From: Theristus sp. LFF4_11
Lineage: Eukaryota; Nematoda; Chromadorea; Monhysterida; Xyalidae
Direction of reading: 5' to 3'
Length of the DNA: 64,000 nucleotides
Assembly (NCBI GenBank): GCA_030248135.1
Contig: JASANC010002957.1
Span: 44,547-108,546, forward strand
The translations under genes were made by a program, and so were the position numbers. Below, in pieces: positions 25,563 through 37,013 of this stretch (its first letter is position 1; each line of letters opens with the position of its first letter). A model generated the notes under the pieces. That model was not told the DNA's origin, did not search any database, and saw nothing but the letters and a program-made list of their open reading frames with translations.

Positions 25563-28500
25563 ATGCAAGAAGATCTCGACGGCAAGACGCCGTTGAAGCT
25601 GCCGAAGAAGGCGGCCAAGGTGCGCAACAAGGCGCCGGCGCCCGTGCAGATCACCGCCGAGCAGCTGCTGCGAGAGGCGAAGGAACGCGAGCTCGAGATT
25701 GTGCCGCCGCCGCCGAAGCAGCACATCACCGATCCGGAAGGTAAACCAGGCTTCTTATGCGAAACGTTGCTAGCAGTGGAAAGAAACGAATGGATGTGTC
25801 GGGTTTTAGTTGACAATACCATTATTGTCCTTGCCATTCATTATTTCGCGAGCGCTGTGTTTTGCGAAAAAAAGTGTACCACTACCAACAATGAACAAAC
25901 GGAACATTGTCACTCGTTGTTGTTGTTGTTTGTTGCCCCCTTTTTTATCCTTACCCAACGCACTTGGGGAAAGGCAGTGCCACTTTTTTCACTCGTCGTC
26001 TTGCGACTCTGTGGCAAAGAGTCAGCTGCATCATGCATACTTGGACTTCTTTTGGACTGAAGCGAAAACTTTCCTCGAAAACTTTGCTCTATTCGTTCGA
26101 ATGCCATTTTTTCCGTGTCAGAATTGGCCGAATACCGTCGAAAACGACGTCAAGAGTTCGAGGACAACATTCGCAAGAATCGCATGCAGATCGCGAACTG
26201 GGTGAAATACGCGAAATGGGAAGAATCACAGCAGGAATTGCAGCGTGCGCGATCGGTCCGTTGAAGTTTGGCGGGTTTTTCGATCACAAGTTTTCCATTC
26301 AGTTGAAGTTCGGTTCAAGTTTTGTTTTCACTTTCAAGGATACCACGTGTCCAAAAAAGTGTCCAATCTGAAAGAAACAATCTGTTTCTGAGTTTTGGCT
26401 CATAACAAGTCCGTCACAACAACTAGTAAACAAGTCATTGAATAAGTTGACGCATTGCTCTGCGTCACTAAATACTGCTTCATGAATGCCCCTTTACTCC
26501 ACCCGGCAACCAGTCAGTTTGCCTTTGGCGATCATTTTGAATGTTTTTTCTCGTTTTTTTTCATTCAGGTGTTCGAACGAGCGCTCGACATCGACCACCG
26601 CAACATCACACTCTGGCTACAGTATGCCGAGATGGAGATGAGGTGCAGCAGGTTTCATTTTGCGGCGCAAAAAAACTTTCAGTGCAACCTTTCAAGGCTG
26701 CTTTGAAGTCGGCTTTCTTAACTGGCCTAATCATCACATTTTGCCCTCTATTTTCCGTCATTCAAGTTTGATTCTGGTTGTCTGTCTTCGGGCAAACAGC
26801 GTGTTGTTCACAAAAAAGAACTGTGAAACAACAACACATCATCACGACGGATTTGAACCGAAAAAAAAATATTGAACGGTTGAATTACACAACACATCAT
26901 TTCGTTCATGGCCTTTTTTCCATCCAGAAATCGCCAAATCAACCACGCACGAAACATCTGGGACCGCGCGGTCACCATTCTACCGCGGGCGAGCCAGTTT
27001 TGGCTGAAATATTCGTACATGGAGGAGATGCTGGGCAACGTTGCCGGCGCCCGAGTGGTACGACGATGGAATCTGTTGTTGTTTAGTTGCGCCGATTTTG
27101 TTTGTGCTGCTGATTGTTGTGCTGCTTGTCTTGAGATGGTGCATTCTTCTGTCATCATGACATGAACGCTCAGTCCTCACACCACACACTCGCATACATG
27201 TGCGAGCTGCCGTGACATCATTCGCAAGTGTGCGTCTTTGTATCTTGTTGTTCATGTGCAACTAGGGTTGGCAAAATACCGTTTTTTTCAAATCGTGGTA
27301 AAAAAAACCTGTATTTTTACCGGTAAAATTACGGTAATTTTACCGGAAAAAAACGAAAGCCACAAACTTGTAAAAACCCGCATATTTGTCGCAGCCAACT
27401 TTAAACTTGAACCAGGTTTTGTGAAAACAACTATCAGAATGCTTTGTTCAAAATATCGTGCACCAACAAAGAAAATAAATTATGTTTGGGCTTGAAAACC
27501 CAAAAGGTCAGCAATAAATCGAACATTACCTTTTGCTCAATCGTTTATATTCCACCAATTACACAGGAAAAAACCACAGCGTTTTCACCGGACAGTCTTT
27601 GGTCACAATAGACGAACACAATTTGCTACAATAACGCAATTAAACCGAATTTAGAGTCAGTTCAGATCAAAAAGAAAACAAGCCAGTAATTGTGTCAGAA
27701 AGACAATTTTGAGCGACATTTCGAATTTTTAAAATTTTCAGCTCAGCTCGGCAGCTCCAGCCGATTCTTGCACCTCGCTTAACAGTTCTTTCAAAACATC
27801 AGTGTCAATTTCGTCATCATATTTTTCTTGGTCACAGATTTTCTCATTTTCTCATCAAAAATGATATAAAAACTCAGAGTCCGAAATTGAAAAAAACCGG
27901 AAAAATACGAAAAAAAAAACCGGAAAAATACAGAAACGGTCTTTTTCCCGTTTTTTTCAAGGCACCAATTTTTGCCCTGGTAAAAAAACGCGTAAAAATA
28001 CGTGTTTTTTTACCGGTAAAAAAACCGGTATTTTTACCATGCCAACCCTATGTGCAACATGTCATCGCAGTGTTGTGGTTTGTACAAAAGTGCGCGGTCT
28101 TCAGACAGGCACTTTATCGCTGCCGTCGATTGGTTAATTTTGCATCAATTTAGTTTGGATGCATATAAGCGTGTAAGCGATATTTGGATTTGCCGCCTTT
28201 ATTTTGATTCCTCACTGCTGATTTTCTTTGTCTTCTTGCTGTGCGTGATAAGAGCTCATGGTATTGTGTGTGAAATCTGGAATTTAAACAATAAGTTTTG
28301 ACAAACCTGAAAATGAAAGCCAACACGCTGATTGGCCCGTATGCGTGCTGGCCAGGCGCATTATGCAAGATGAAAATTGTGATTCTGTTCTGGTCTCGCA
28401 GGTGTTCGAACGTTGGATGGAATGGGAGCCACCGGAGCAAGGCTGGCAGACATACATCAACTTTGAGCTGCGGTAAAGTCCCGATTTAAAAACCGAACGC

Positions 28501-31500
28501 TTCGTTTTTTTTTGAAATTCTGCTTAAACGTGTTCTTTCTGATGTTGCGTGTGATCGGTTTACCGAAAAAAGTTTGGATTCTCATTCATTCAATGCTTCG
28601 GTTGTTAGTGGGTGCTCATCTTAAAAACTTATGATATTGGAGGGTTTTTTCACCGTGAAAAAAAACAAATAGCAGCCATTTGGACTTGCAATTGTTGGGT
28701 TTGTTTTGTGTTGAGATTCAGAAAAGCGTCTGGCAACTCATTTGTTCATTTTGCTCCATTCTCAGACACAAAGAATGTTCGGCATCAGAATTTCGGTAAA
28801 GGTTCGGAATTTTTCACTTCATAATTCGCTTTGCAGCTACAAAGAGATTGATCGGGCGCGAAAAATCTGGCAGCGTTTTCTGCACGTGCATCACGCCGCG
28901 CAGAACTGGATTCGATACGCAAAGTTTGAGGAGAGGCACGGATTCGTCAGCAATGCAAGACAGGTGGGTCGGCCGGTTCGCCGGGCTTGTGGCCTTTGGA
29001 GGACTGAGAAAGGTTTGGTTGGAACGATTTGGAACTCGGATTTGCCATTCACGCTCGCTGATTGGTTGCAGTGCAACGGATGTAGCCAACCGGCGCGTGG
29101 TGCTGGATTTCGAATTGATTCTGCGATTTTCAATTTCAACGCACACATTCTAGGGTTAGAGAAAGAAAAACAATTTCGGGTTTCAACAGAATACAAAAAA
29201 CTGTCAACACCTCTCCCACTACCTGGACCACTAAACTGGACTGAAGGTGGTTTCTTTGTTTTTTTCAGGTTTACGAACGAGCGGTTGAGTTTTTCGGCGA
29301 AGAAAACGTGGACGAAAAGATTCTGATTGCGTTCGCGCGGTTTGAGGAAGCACAGAAAGAAGTTGGTTTTTTTATTTCTGTTTCCAAAAAAACGTTTTTT
29401 TGTCTCAAAGTCTTTAGATTCTTAACACAGCGATCGCATTTTGAACACAGCGAACACAGACGGGAGTGGTTTTTAATTTATCTTTTTTGTTGTTTCTCTG
29501 GAATAAAAAAACGGTTTTCAACTCTAAGAATGACATTTTTTTCAGCACGAACGAGCACGTGTGATCTATCGGTACGGCTTGGATCATCTGTCAAAAGAAC
29601 GGGCCGAAGACGTTTGTTTATTTTTGTATTTTTTTTCACTTTGCTGCAGTCAGTGATACATTTATCGTGATTTTTGTCTGCTTCAAAACGCCTTTGTTGG
29701 GGTTCGTAACGAAATTTGTTTGCTGGGTTTTGTTATTTGGTCAGGGTGATTTATCAGTGAACTGATGTTTTTTTTCAAACTTTTTAGTTCACAAGTTTCA
29801 ATTTTGTTTTGTCAGATCTTCAAGCACTACACGATTCACGAGAAAAAGTACGGCGAAAAGGCGGGCATTGAAACTGTGGTGGTCAGCAAACGAAAGCACA
29901 AATATGAAGAGGTAAAACGTCGGGGAACAAAATGGAATTGCAATTCAGCACATGAGAATGTTTGTGTACCAACAGCTGGCTGCAGTGAGAAATTCAGTCG
30001 ATCAGCTTCAACACATAAGCTTCAAGTTTTTTTTTGGACTCTTGTCCGAGCATATGAGGGATTGATTGGTGGGTGTCTCTTAAACCGGCATATGACCTTG
30101 GATTTTTGGTGTCTGGCAGTCAAAACAGACATTTTGTTGTTGTTGTTTTTCGTTGACTGCGCGAACGCCCAAACAGCTCCATTTTTCGAACGTTGCAACA
30201 CTCGGCAGCTGACAAAACGTCCAATTTCGCAGGCCGTCAAAGCAAACCCGTTCGATTATGACGCTTGGTTCGACTATATTCGACTGATGGAAAACGAGTC
30301 GGATGGTGACGTCGAGGCGACCCGCGACGTTTACGAGCGAGCGATCGCAAACGTGCCACCGGACACGGTTGGAAACGAGTTTTTTTCATGAGTTTATATT
30401 CTGATTTCTTTTCGTGTTGCATCTTTTGGTAGATTATAGTTTTTTTTAGATTCAGGAATTTCGTGAGACATTTTTCATGTGCGTGAACTGTGACGAGTCA
30501 CTTGTGGATTGGTCGTGTTCAAATTGTTCAAGGCCAGGCCAATGGTGTGATTGTATATTTTTGTCTATTAGAGCTGCTATTCGAGTAGAGCAGAGGATGT
30601 GTGCCGTGTACGAAGAGAATTGCCTTTCAATCGATGCTGCGCTTGTTGTCATGGTAGAGAGAGGCTACTTTTGCCCATAATATTACTGCTTCATCATTCG
30701 CTCACTAGTTATGCTCTATAGTCCAGTACCATTCCAATTCAATACAAGTCTTCCCTCCCATGGCTAGCAACTGGATCGAATCAAAGCCACATCAAACTTT
30801 GCTTGTTTTCTTTTGTCTAAAACGCGCGAAGAATGTGTTTCGTGAAATTTTGATTGTGTTTCTTTGCGTGGTGGATACAGTCGCAACAATGGTAGTCACA
30901 AACAAGCGTCATACGCGCGAAATTGAACTTGTATAAATGGTGGCCGAGTGAAGTGTCTTGACAAACAGACTATAATTCTCCTTAATTCCCTCAAAATTCT
31001 CGATTCTCCATTGAAAGTCACCGCATTTCACGCTCATGCCGTTGGATAATAAGAACCATTTCTTATATTATCCATCCACTTTCATTGTCTGCTATTTTTG
31101 CGAAATAAAATGGATGGGTTGCAATTTGCAAGCAAAACCACCGACAATAAGTGCGCAGGAGAAACGCCTCTGGCGCCGCTACATCTACCTCTGGATGAAC
31201 TACGCCGTCTACGAGGAGCTGACGGCGCACGACGACGAACGCGCCCGACAGGTGTACAGGGCGGTGCTCGAGCTGGTACCGCACCGAAAGTTCACGTTCG
31301 CGAAACTGTGGACGATGTACGCGCACTTTGAGCTGCGCCAGAAACAGCTGCAGACGGCCAGGAAGATTATGGTGCGGCTTTGTGGCAGTGTTTCAGCTTG
31401 TGGAGCTTTGAGGGTTTTCTGCGGTGAATCCAGATTCTTGGGCTCGTGAAGCGTTGAGGGTTTTTTTTGCGGCGAATTCAGACTCGTGTGCGGATGCGGT

Positions 31501-34500
31501 GCGGTGTGCACCACGGAGATGCGGTGTGCACCACGGAGCGGTCGCCGAACTGAAAAAAATTCTTGCAATGAGTTTTTCCGTAAATTGCTTGGTTTGCGGA
31601 AGAGATAATCGCACCGCTGTTACACCACGTCCTCTGTCTCGCGCACGAGTTTTGGTAGCAGGGGTGGACTGGTAACAGAGCTCACGGTTTCGCCGTTTTA
31701 TCGGCCACCCGGTCGCCGTTCATCAACCATCCCAACCATCCATAAAAACTGTAAACCAACCAACCAAAAACCACGCCAGGTCAATTTTTTTTTTGTCCAG
31801 GGCACCGCGATCGGCAAATGCCCGAAGGACAAGCTGTTCCGCAGCTACATCGACATGGAGTTGCACCTGCGCGAGTTCGACCGATGTCGAATATTGTACG
31901 AGAAGTTTCTGGAGTTTGCGCCGGAGAACTGTACGACTTGGATAAAGTTTGCCGAATTGGAAACGTTACTCGGCGACGTCGAGCGTGCTAGGGCGATCTA
32001 TGAGTTGGCTGTGGTGCAACCGGCACTCGATATGCCGGAGGTTGGCGGGTTTTTTGGGTGGTTTTGGTTGTTTTTTTTTAGATTTTGTATCGGTGACGTT
32101 TTTTTGTCACGACAACTACTCCCGGCTTCAACCGCACCCCGTCAGCGGTTTTGATTGCATGCTTGTGGCGATGTGTCCACGCCACGCGCATGTGCGTAAC
32201 AAGAGATTCGGAAACGGTTTTTGTTTCATTGTCTTAATTATTTTGACTTGGCGAGTGCGGAGATTGTGTTCAGTCGAGTCGAGTGTTCTTGACGACTGGT
32301 TGGTTTGGAACCACTAGCTAATTAGCTTGTTCGCATTTGCCAACTACTTTGCTGCATTTTTAGCATTGTTACTGGACGTTTTCTAATTGTTGTTCAGTAG
32401 TCCGCTCCGCATGATTTTCGTTTGTCTTGTGCTGCCTTCCAGATTCTCTGGAAATCATACGTCGACTTTGAAATCGGCCAAGAAGAATACGACAACGCAC
32501 GGGCGCTTTATCGGCGTCTGTTGCAGCGAACGCGACATGTGAAGGTGCGTGTGTATGCGTCTTGGGGGTTTTGCTTGCGTTTTTTACAGATTTTTTATGT
32601 GAAAATTCAAACGTTGTAGACAGATGTCCAGTTTCAGAGGCCTTGTATATCACCACAGTCAAATCATGAGTCAAGTCAAGATGAATCATGAGCAAAAATG
32701 TTGATCTTGTGTGCTTATTGACTGTATTGAGTTGTTTCGGCCAATCAGTGAGACCAGGTTAAAAGCAGCCAATCACTTGATTACCCATGATTCACAGTTC
32801 GACTGAAGTGCTAAAGTGGTGTAGGTGTCAATTGTAAACGGTGATGAACATCGGTGCGGTTTCTTCCAGCAATTTTATTGAACATTCAAAAAACATATTG
32901 TTTACCATCACAGGTCTGGCTGTCCTATGCGCAATTCGAACTGATGACGGGCGCTGATTGGTCGGATGACGCAGATGACGACACGGGCGGCCAATCAACA
33001 GAGGCGGCTGTATCCGAGAAACAGGCAGAGTCGAAACGAAAAGCGGTCGAGCGTGCGAGGGCGATTTATAAGAAAGCGAATCGTGCAATGGCCGACACGG
33101 AGGGCAACGAGGAGCGACTGATGCTGTTGGAGCACTGGCAGCAGTTTGAGGTGCCGTTTTTTTATTTTATTTTTTTTTTATTTATCTTCTTTTTGTTTTT
33201 TTTCGCTGGCCACGCTTTTTCTTTTATTGTTATTGATTTACTGTTTTCGATCACGTTTTGCGCTCGATTCACGTCGGTTAACCTTGCAGACAATCGTCAG
33301 TCAGTCAGTCAGTCAGTTTTATTCTGCAGTGCACGGCATAATACCAGAGAAGTGTAAGACACCATGAGTAGGCAAGCCAAAACACAACAGAAACAGAGAA
33401 CACACAGTCAAGCAAGAATAATGAACAGAGAGACGAAAAGCAAAAACGCATTCAATACAAAGACAATCAACGTAGTATGAGCAAAAACGAATTACTGATA
33501 AAGCACGGCGGTACAATAAAAGAGTAATTTACAGTTAATTTACAGTTAAGCACAAGAGGGAAAAAAATGCAGGGAACAGTGACGAGCAGCACATGACGAA
33601 CCATAAGAAAGACGAACGAGCGATAAAGCATGACGGTACACAACAAAAACTTCAATAGAAGTTTGGAGGTTTGGTTACAACTTTGGCAAACTTTGATGTC
33701 TTGCTACGGTTTAGTAGTTTGTCAATTAAAGCAGTATTGTTGATAGCACGCTTGAAAGCCGAGATCGGCAGATTGACAATTGATTGATCCAACAGGTTGT
33801 AAGCATAGGCAATAGAGCACATTGCGGATGACATTCGACGAGCCGTACGGCACGCCGGAATATAAATGGAACGTGAATGGTTTGCACGTGCACTGAGACG
33901 CGTCCGGTGAGCCACCAGTGGCTCAAAAACTGAGTCGCGAATAATACCAGTCATACATTTATGAGCGTAGACCATACGAGTCACGAACACTGACTGGAAC
34001 AACGGCAACAAATTCAATCTGGAGAGTAAACTAGTGTACGCGGTTTCGTAATCAAAATCACGCAAGAACAGCCTGCATGCGAACTTCTGTGTAGATTCTA
34101 GTTTGCCACGGTCTTTGTCGTAAATGGGATAAGCCGAAACGCATCCATACAACAAGACAGATCTGAATAAGACGGTGAACAAATAGCGCATTGTATTGAT
34201 AGGAACAATTTTGCTGAATGTGCGGTTCAAAAATCCAACGGCACGCTTGCAAGATGATGCAACAATTGTTGAGTGAGCACTGTAGTCCAGACGTTCATCA
34301 AGCACAACTCCCAGATATTTTACCGAACTGACATTGGTTATGGTGGTGTTGTCAACAGTAATGTGTACCTGCGGGCGAGTAATCGCGTAATAAAAAGTAA
34401 TAAGTACCAGTAATCGTTATAACATGCGACAGAGCCACGAACCCGAAAACGAGTTTGATTTTGCCCTGTGTTCTGTTTGACTATAGGGTCATGACGGGCA

Positions 34501-35273
34501 TTCATGAAGCAGTATTTAGTGACGCTTAGCTGTGTTGAGCATGCTATGCGTAACTAAATACTGATTCATGAATGCCGCTCATCAAGCCCGCTGTTGCATC
34601 TTCATCATTCCAGTCACCCTATTTTCTCATTTCAGCTTGAACACGGCGACGACGAGACGCAGAAAGAAGTGGCAAAAGAGATGCCGAAGCGAGTGAAGAA
34701 ACGACGCCAGTTGCAAACGGCCGATGGAACCGAGGGCGGCTGGGAGGAATACTACGACTACATTTTCCCGGCTGATGAAGGTTTTCGGCAATTTCGGGGG
34801 CGGTTTTCTGTCCTCATTGCAAGTTCAAGCCGATTTTCAGTTGGATTTTCGACGGGAAGCAAGCCAGTTCAATCGAGAAACACTAAAACTGCAAAACAAA
34901 GACCAACCGACGTCTCTGAATTGAAAACTTCAAGAGAAATTCTCCAAAAACAGGCAACCAAGCGAGTCTGAAGTTGTTGGAGCTGGCGAAACAATGGAAG
35001 ACCGCAAAAACGGCCGTACCGTCTGCGTCCACTGAAGCGCCCAGCAGCGGAACGACGGGTCCCCCCGCGGCCGAAACCCGCGAACAGCCCGCGACGACTG
35101 AACGGCGGTCACGCTCAAAAAGCTCCACATCCTCGGAGGCTAGCTCCTCCAGTCCAGAGAAACGAGTGCGAGAGGGCGATTCGGACACGGACCTCGGCTC
35201 GGAGTCGGACGACGACGGATCGAATTCCGACTCGAGCACAGAGGAGCCGCGCAAGAAAACTCGCAAAACGTGA
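25563..35273 (+). CDS. CRNKL1: Crooked neck-like spliceosomal HAT-repeat protein (786 aa)
   Basis: Sixteen exons: 25563-25740, 26122-26255, 26569-26642, 26928-27057, 28402-28472, 28837-28963, 29269-29361, 29546-29611, 29816-29911, 30233-30367, 31159-31371, 31801-32040, 32443-32544, 32914-33150, 34636-34780, 34954-35273. They sum to 2,361 bases with no frame break. The N-terminus has [16 protein letters not shown] and FEDNIRKNR, followed by a long series of half-a-TPR repeats with the W..Y..FE pattern, such as [13 protein letters not shown] and MWEYA-type helices, near-identical to animal Crooked neck. Known role: scaffold of the Prp19-associated (NTC) complex in the nucleus, needed for spliceosome activation. 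An acidic insert ([12 protein letters not shown]) in exon 14 and a long Ser/acidic/basic tail in exon 16 are lineage-specific. Introns carry a hAT element, a LINE and short MITEs. Confidence 0.97.
26436..26490. mobile_element. Short MITE family J fragment
   Basis: Bases TGCGTCACTAAATACTGCTT followed by CATGAATGCC match the arms of the palindromic element at 34496-34576. It lies in CRNKL1 intron 2. Confidence 0.6.
27263..28050. mobile_element. Non-autonomous hAT-like element in CRNKL1 intron 4
   Basis: The ends TAGGGTTGGCAAAATACCG and GCCAACCCTA are inverted, and the flanks are the identical octamer TGTGCAAC (27255-27262 and 28051-28058). The 788-bp body has subterminal TTTTACCGGTAAAA palindromes at both ends and no transposase. 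It sits in the intron between exons 4 and 5 of CRNKL1. Confidence 0.9.
31380..31545. repeat. Small tandem duplications in a CRNKL1 intron
   Basis: A roughly 55-bp unit (GAGGGTTTTCTGCGGTGAAT type) is present twice. Just after it GCGGTGTGCACCACGGAG occurs twice. Confidence 0.6.
33297..34400 (-). mobile_element. 5'-truncated LINE (non-LTR retrotransposon) with reverse transcriptase C-terminus
   Basis: On the minus strand an open frame ends at 33652 and encodes the end of a reverse transcriptase: [17 protein letters not shown], then [14 protein letters not shown] and [17 protein letters not shown]. These are the thumb-region motifs typical of CR1/Jockey-like LINEs. The frame is open from about 34395, where the insertion is truncated. 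A roughly 350-base 3' UTR follows, ending in a (CTGA)n microsatellite at 33297-33318 instead of poly(A). It lies in the CRNKL1 intron between exons 14 and 15, antisense to the gene. The catalytic domain and endonuclease are missing, so it is dead. Confidence 0.85.
34496..34576. mobile_element. 81-bp palindromic MITE (family J)
   Basis: GGGCATTCATGAAGCAGTAT at the left faces ATACTGATTCATGAATGCC at the right, with TTTAGTGACGC and GCGTAACTAAA inside. It lies in the same CRNKL1 intron as the LINE. Confidence 0.8.
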
Positions 35274-37013
35274 TTTTTTGTTTCGCAGATTTGTTTCTGT
35301 ATGTGAGGTGCTTTTCGCTGGACATTATCGAGCGGTCAAACGTATGCGGAGTACGGTATCTAGTGAAATGGGTTTCAACACGAAGTCCTCCGGACGTTCC
35401 GTAGCATTACAGGAGTTGAGATGACCAATAAAAGGCTGTCCAGCCAGTTTCTGTAAGTGATCACGAAAATGGCAACAGGGTCGCGTCAAGAGTAAGACCC
35501 GGTACGATTAAGTCTAAGTGTGTTCGCTGATAGGCTTGAACATTTTTTTGCTCGATGATTTTTTACAACGCGTTAAGTTACGGACGGCCATTTCAAACGT
35601 TTCTAACAGGCCCATGGAAACTTTTTGCTGCCATCTTCTGCAGCAACCCTCGTGGCCTGGTGGAAAAATCTTCATCGGTTTGACCGATTTTGACTAAGCG
35701 TTCATGAAAACATTGGATGAACTATTTTATTTGTTCTCCACCCCAGCCAAAGCCAACAAAATGCGTTTGACTGCCGATTACGTTTGGGCACTCACACACA
35801 CTGTTTTCAATTTTCATGGTTTGTGCCGCTGAAAAACTATCGGGTAACCAAAAAAGTGACGTTCTCATTCACTGGTGTTTTTTGTGCTGCATGAAAACCA
35901 GTATTTTTCATGCGTAATTGTGCATAAATGTGAAAATAAAAACACTGTCACCGCTGTTTGGGTGGTTTGTGATGCAAATGATTTTGAATCTGAAATCAGT
36001 AAAATGCTCCGCAGATGGTGCACACATGCTTTTGCCATGACTCTTTCCTGTGCTTTTTTATGCATCAAACAGTTTGATACATGTGATCGTTTCAGGCTTT
36101 AACACTAAAATCTCAAATGCAATAATTTCTAAACGATTTCTGACGTGCACATGGCGTTTGGCAGGTTAGTTGTGGTTTTTATGTAAAAAGGAATAAGGTT
36201 CGAGCTCGAATTGGGTAGTTTTTTTGTAGAGGCAACAAAGAATTTCGGTCATTTTGGTGCCTGTCCAAAGTTGTGCTGATAGCTGGCCCAACAAACCAGG
36301 CCAGTGCAGGCAATTTACAGTGCTGAGTGTGCTGATTTCATGGATATGATTTCACTGTGTGCGTTCGTATGCTGAACTTCAGCAACGTGAATGAAGTTGG
36401 CTGATTGCGTTTTATTATTGCTGAATGGTACGTCTGTGTTGTTCTCAGTGCGGTGTGATTATATGCGCAAGGCCACACTGACTTTCACTTCGGTGCGGTG
36501 TATTACTATTGATTCGGTTTATTATGTTCACTGAAATCAATGTGCAGAAAAGTGTTTGTTATTTCGTTTTGTGTCTGTCTCATGCGTGCACACGCGCAAA
36601 TAAGTGTCTGCTGAACAGTGCGGAAAATTACTCTTATTTTATTAGTACTGGTGAAAGTATTCAGCTTTGTTGATACCAGTGACCTTTATTTGCGACAAGC
36701 AACAAAGCTGATTGGCGGCATTTGAATATGTTGCGCGCTCTGATTGGTTGACTTCTTGTTTATTATGAAGTGGAGGAACTCAAAACAATGTGCACCCCGC
36801 TGGTTGCCTTTTTCCAAATGGGATCACTCACACTCACTGATTGGTTTCTGCTGCCAGCTTTGAAGCACCCAATCAGCGTGTCAGATTCAATTTTTCAGTG
36901 CATAATTTGCGTTTCTGCATACTGCATTGCGTGTTTCTCATAGTTTTGGAATCAATGTAACGAAAATGAATTGAATTGTCAAATTGTTGAGTTTTTGGTT
37001 CATTTGAAATCTA
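35274..37013. other. CRNKL1 3' UTR and intergenic region
   Basis: A poly(A) signal AATAAA is at 35427-35432. Beyond it no exon is supported up to the first exon of the PAPS transporter. Confidence 0.5.
35427..35432 (+). promoter_or_regulatory. Poly(A) signal of CRNKL1
   Basis: AATAAA about 155 bases after the CRNKL1 stop codon. Confidence 0.6.
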
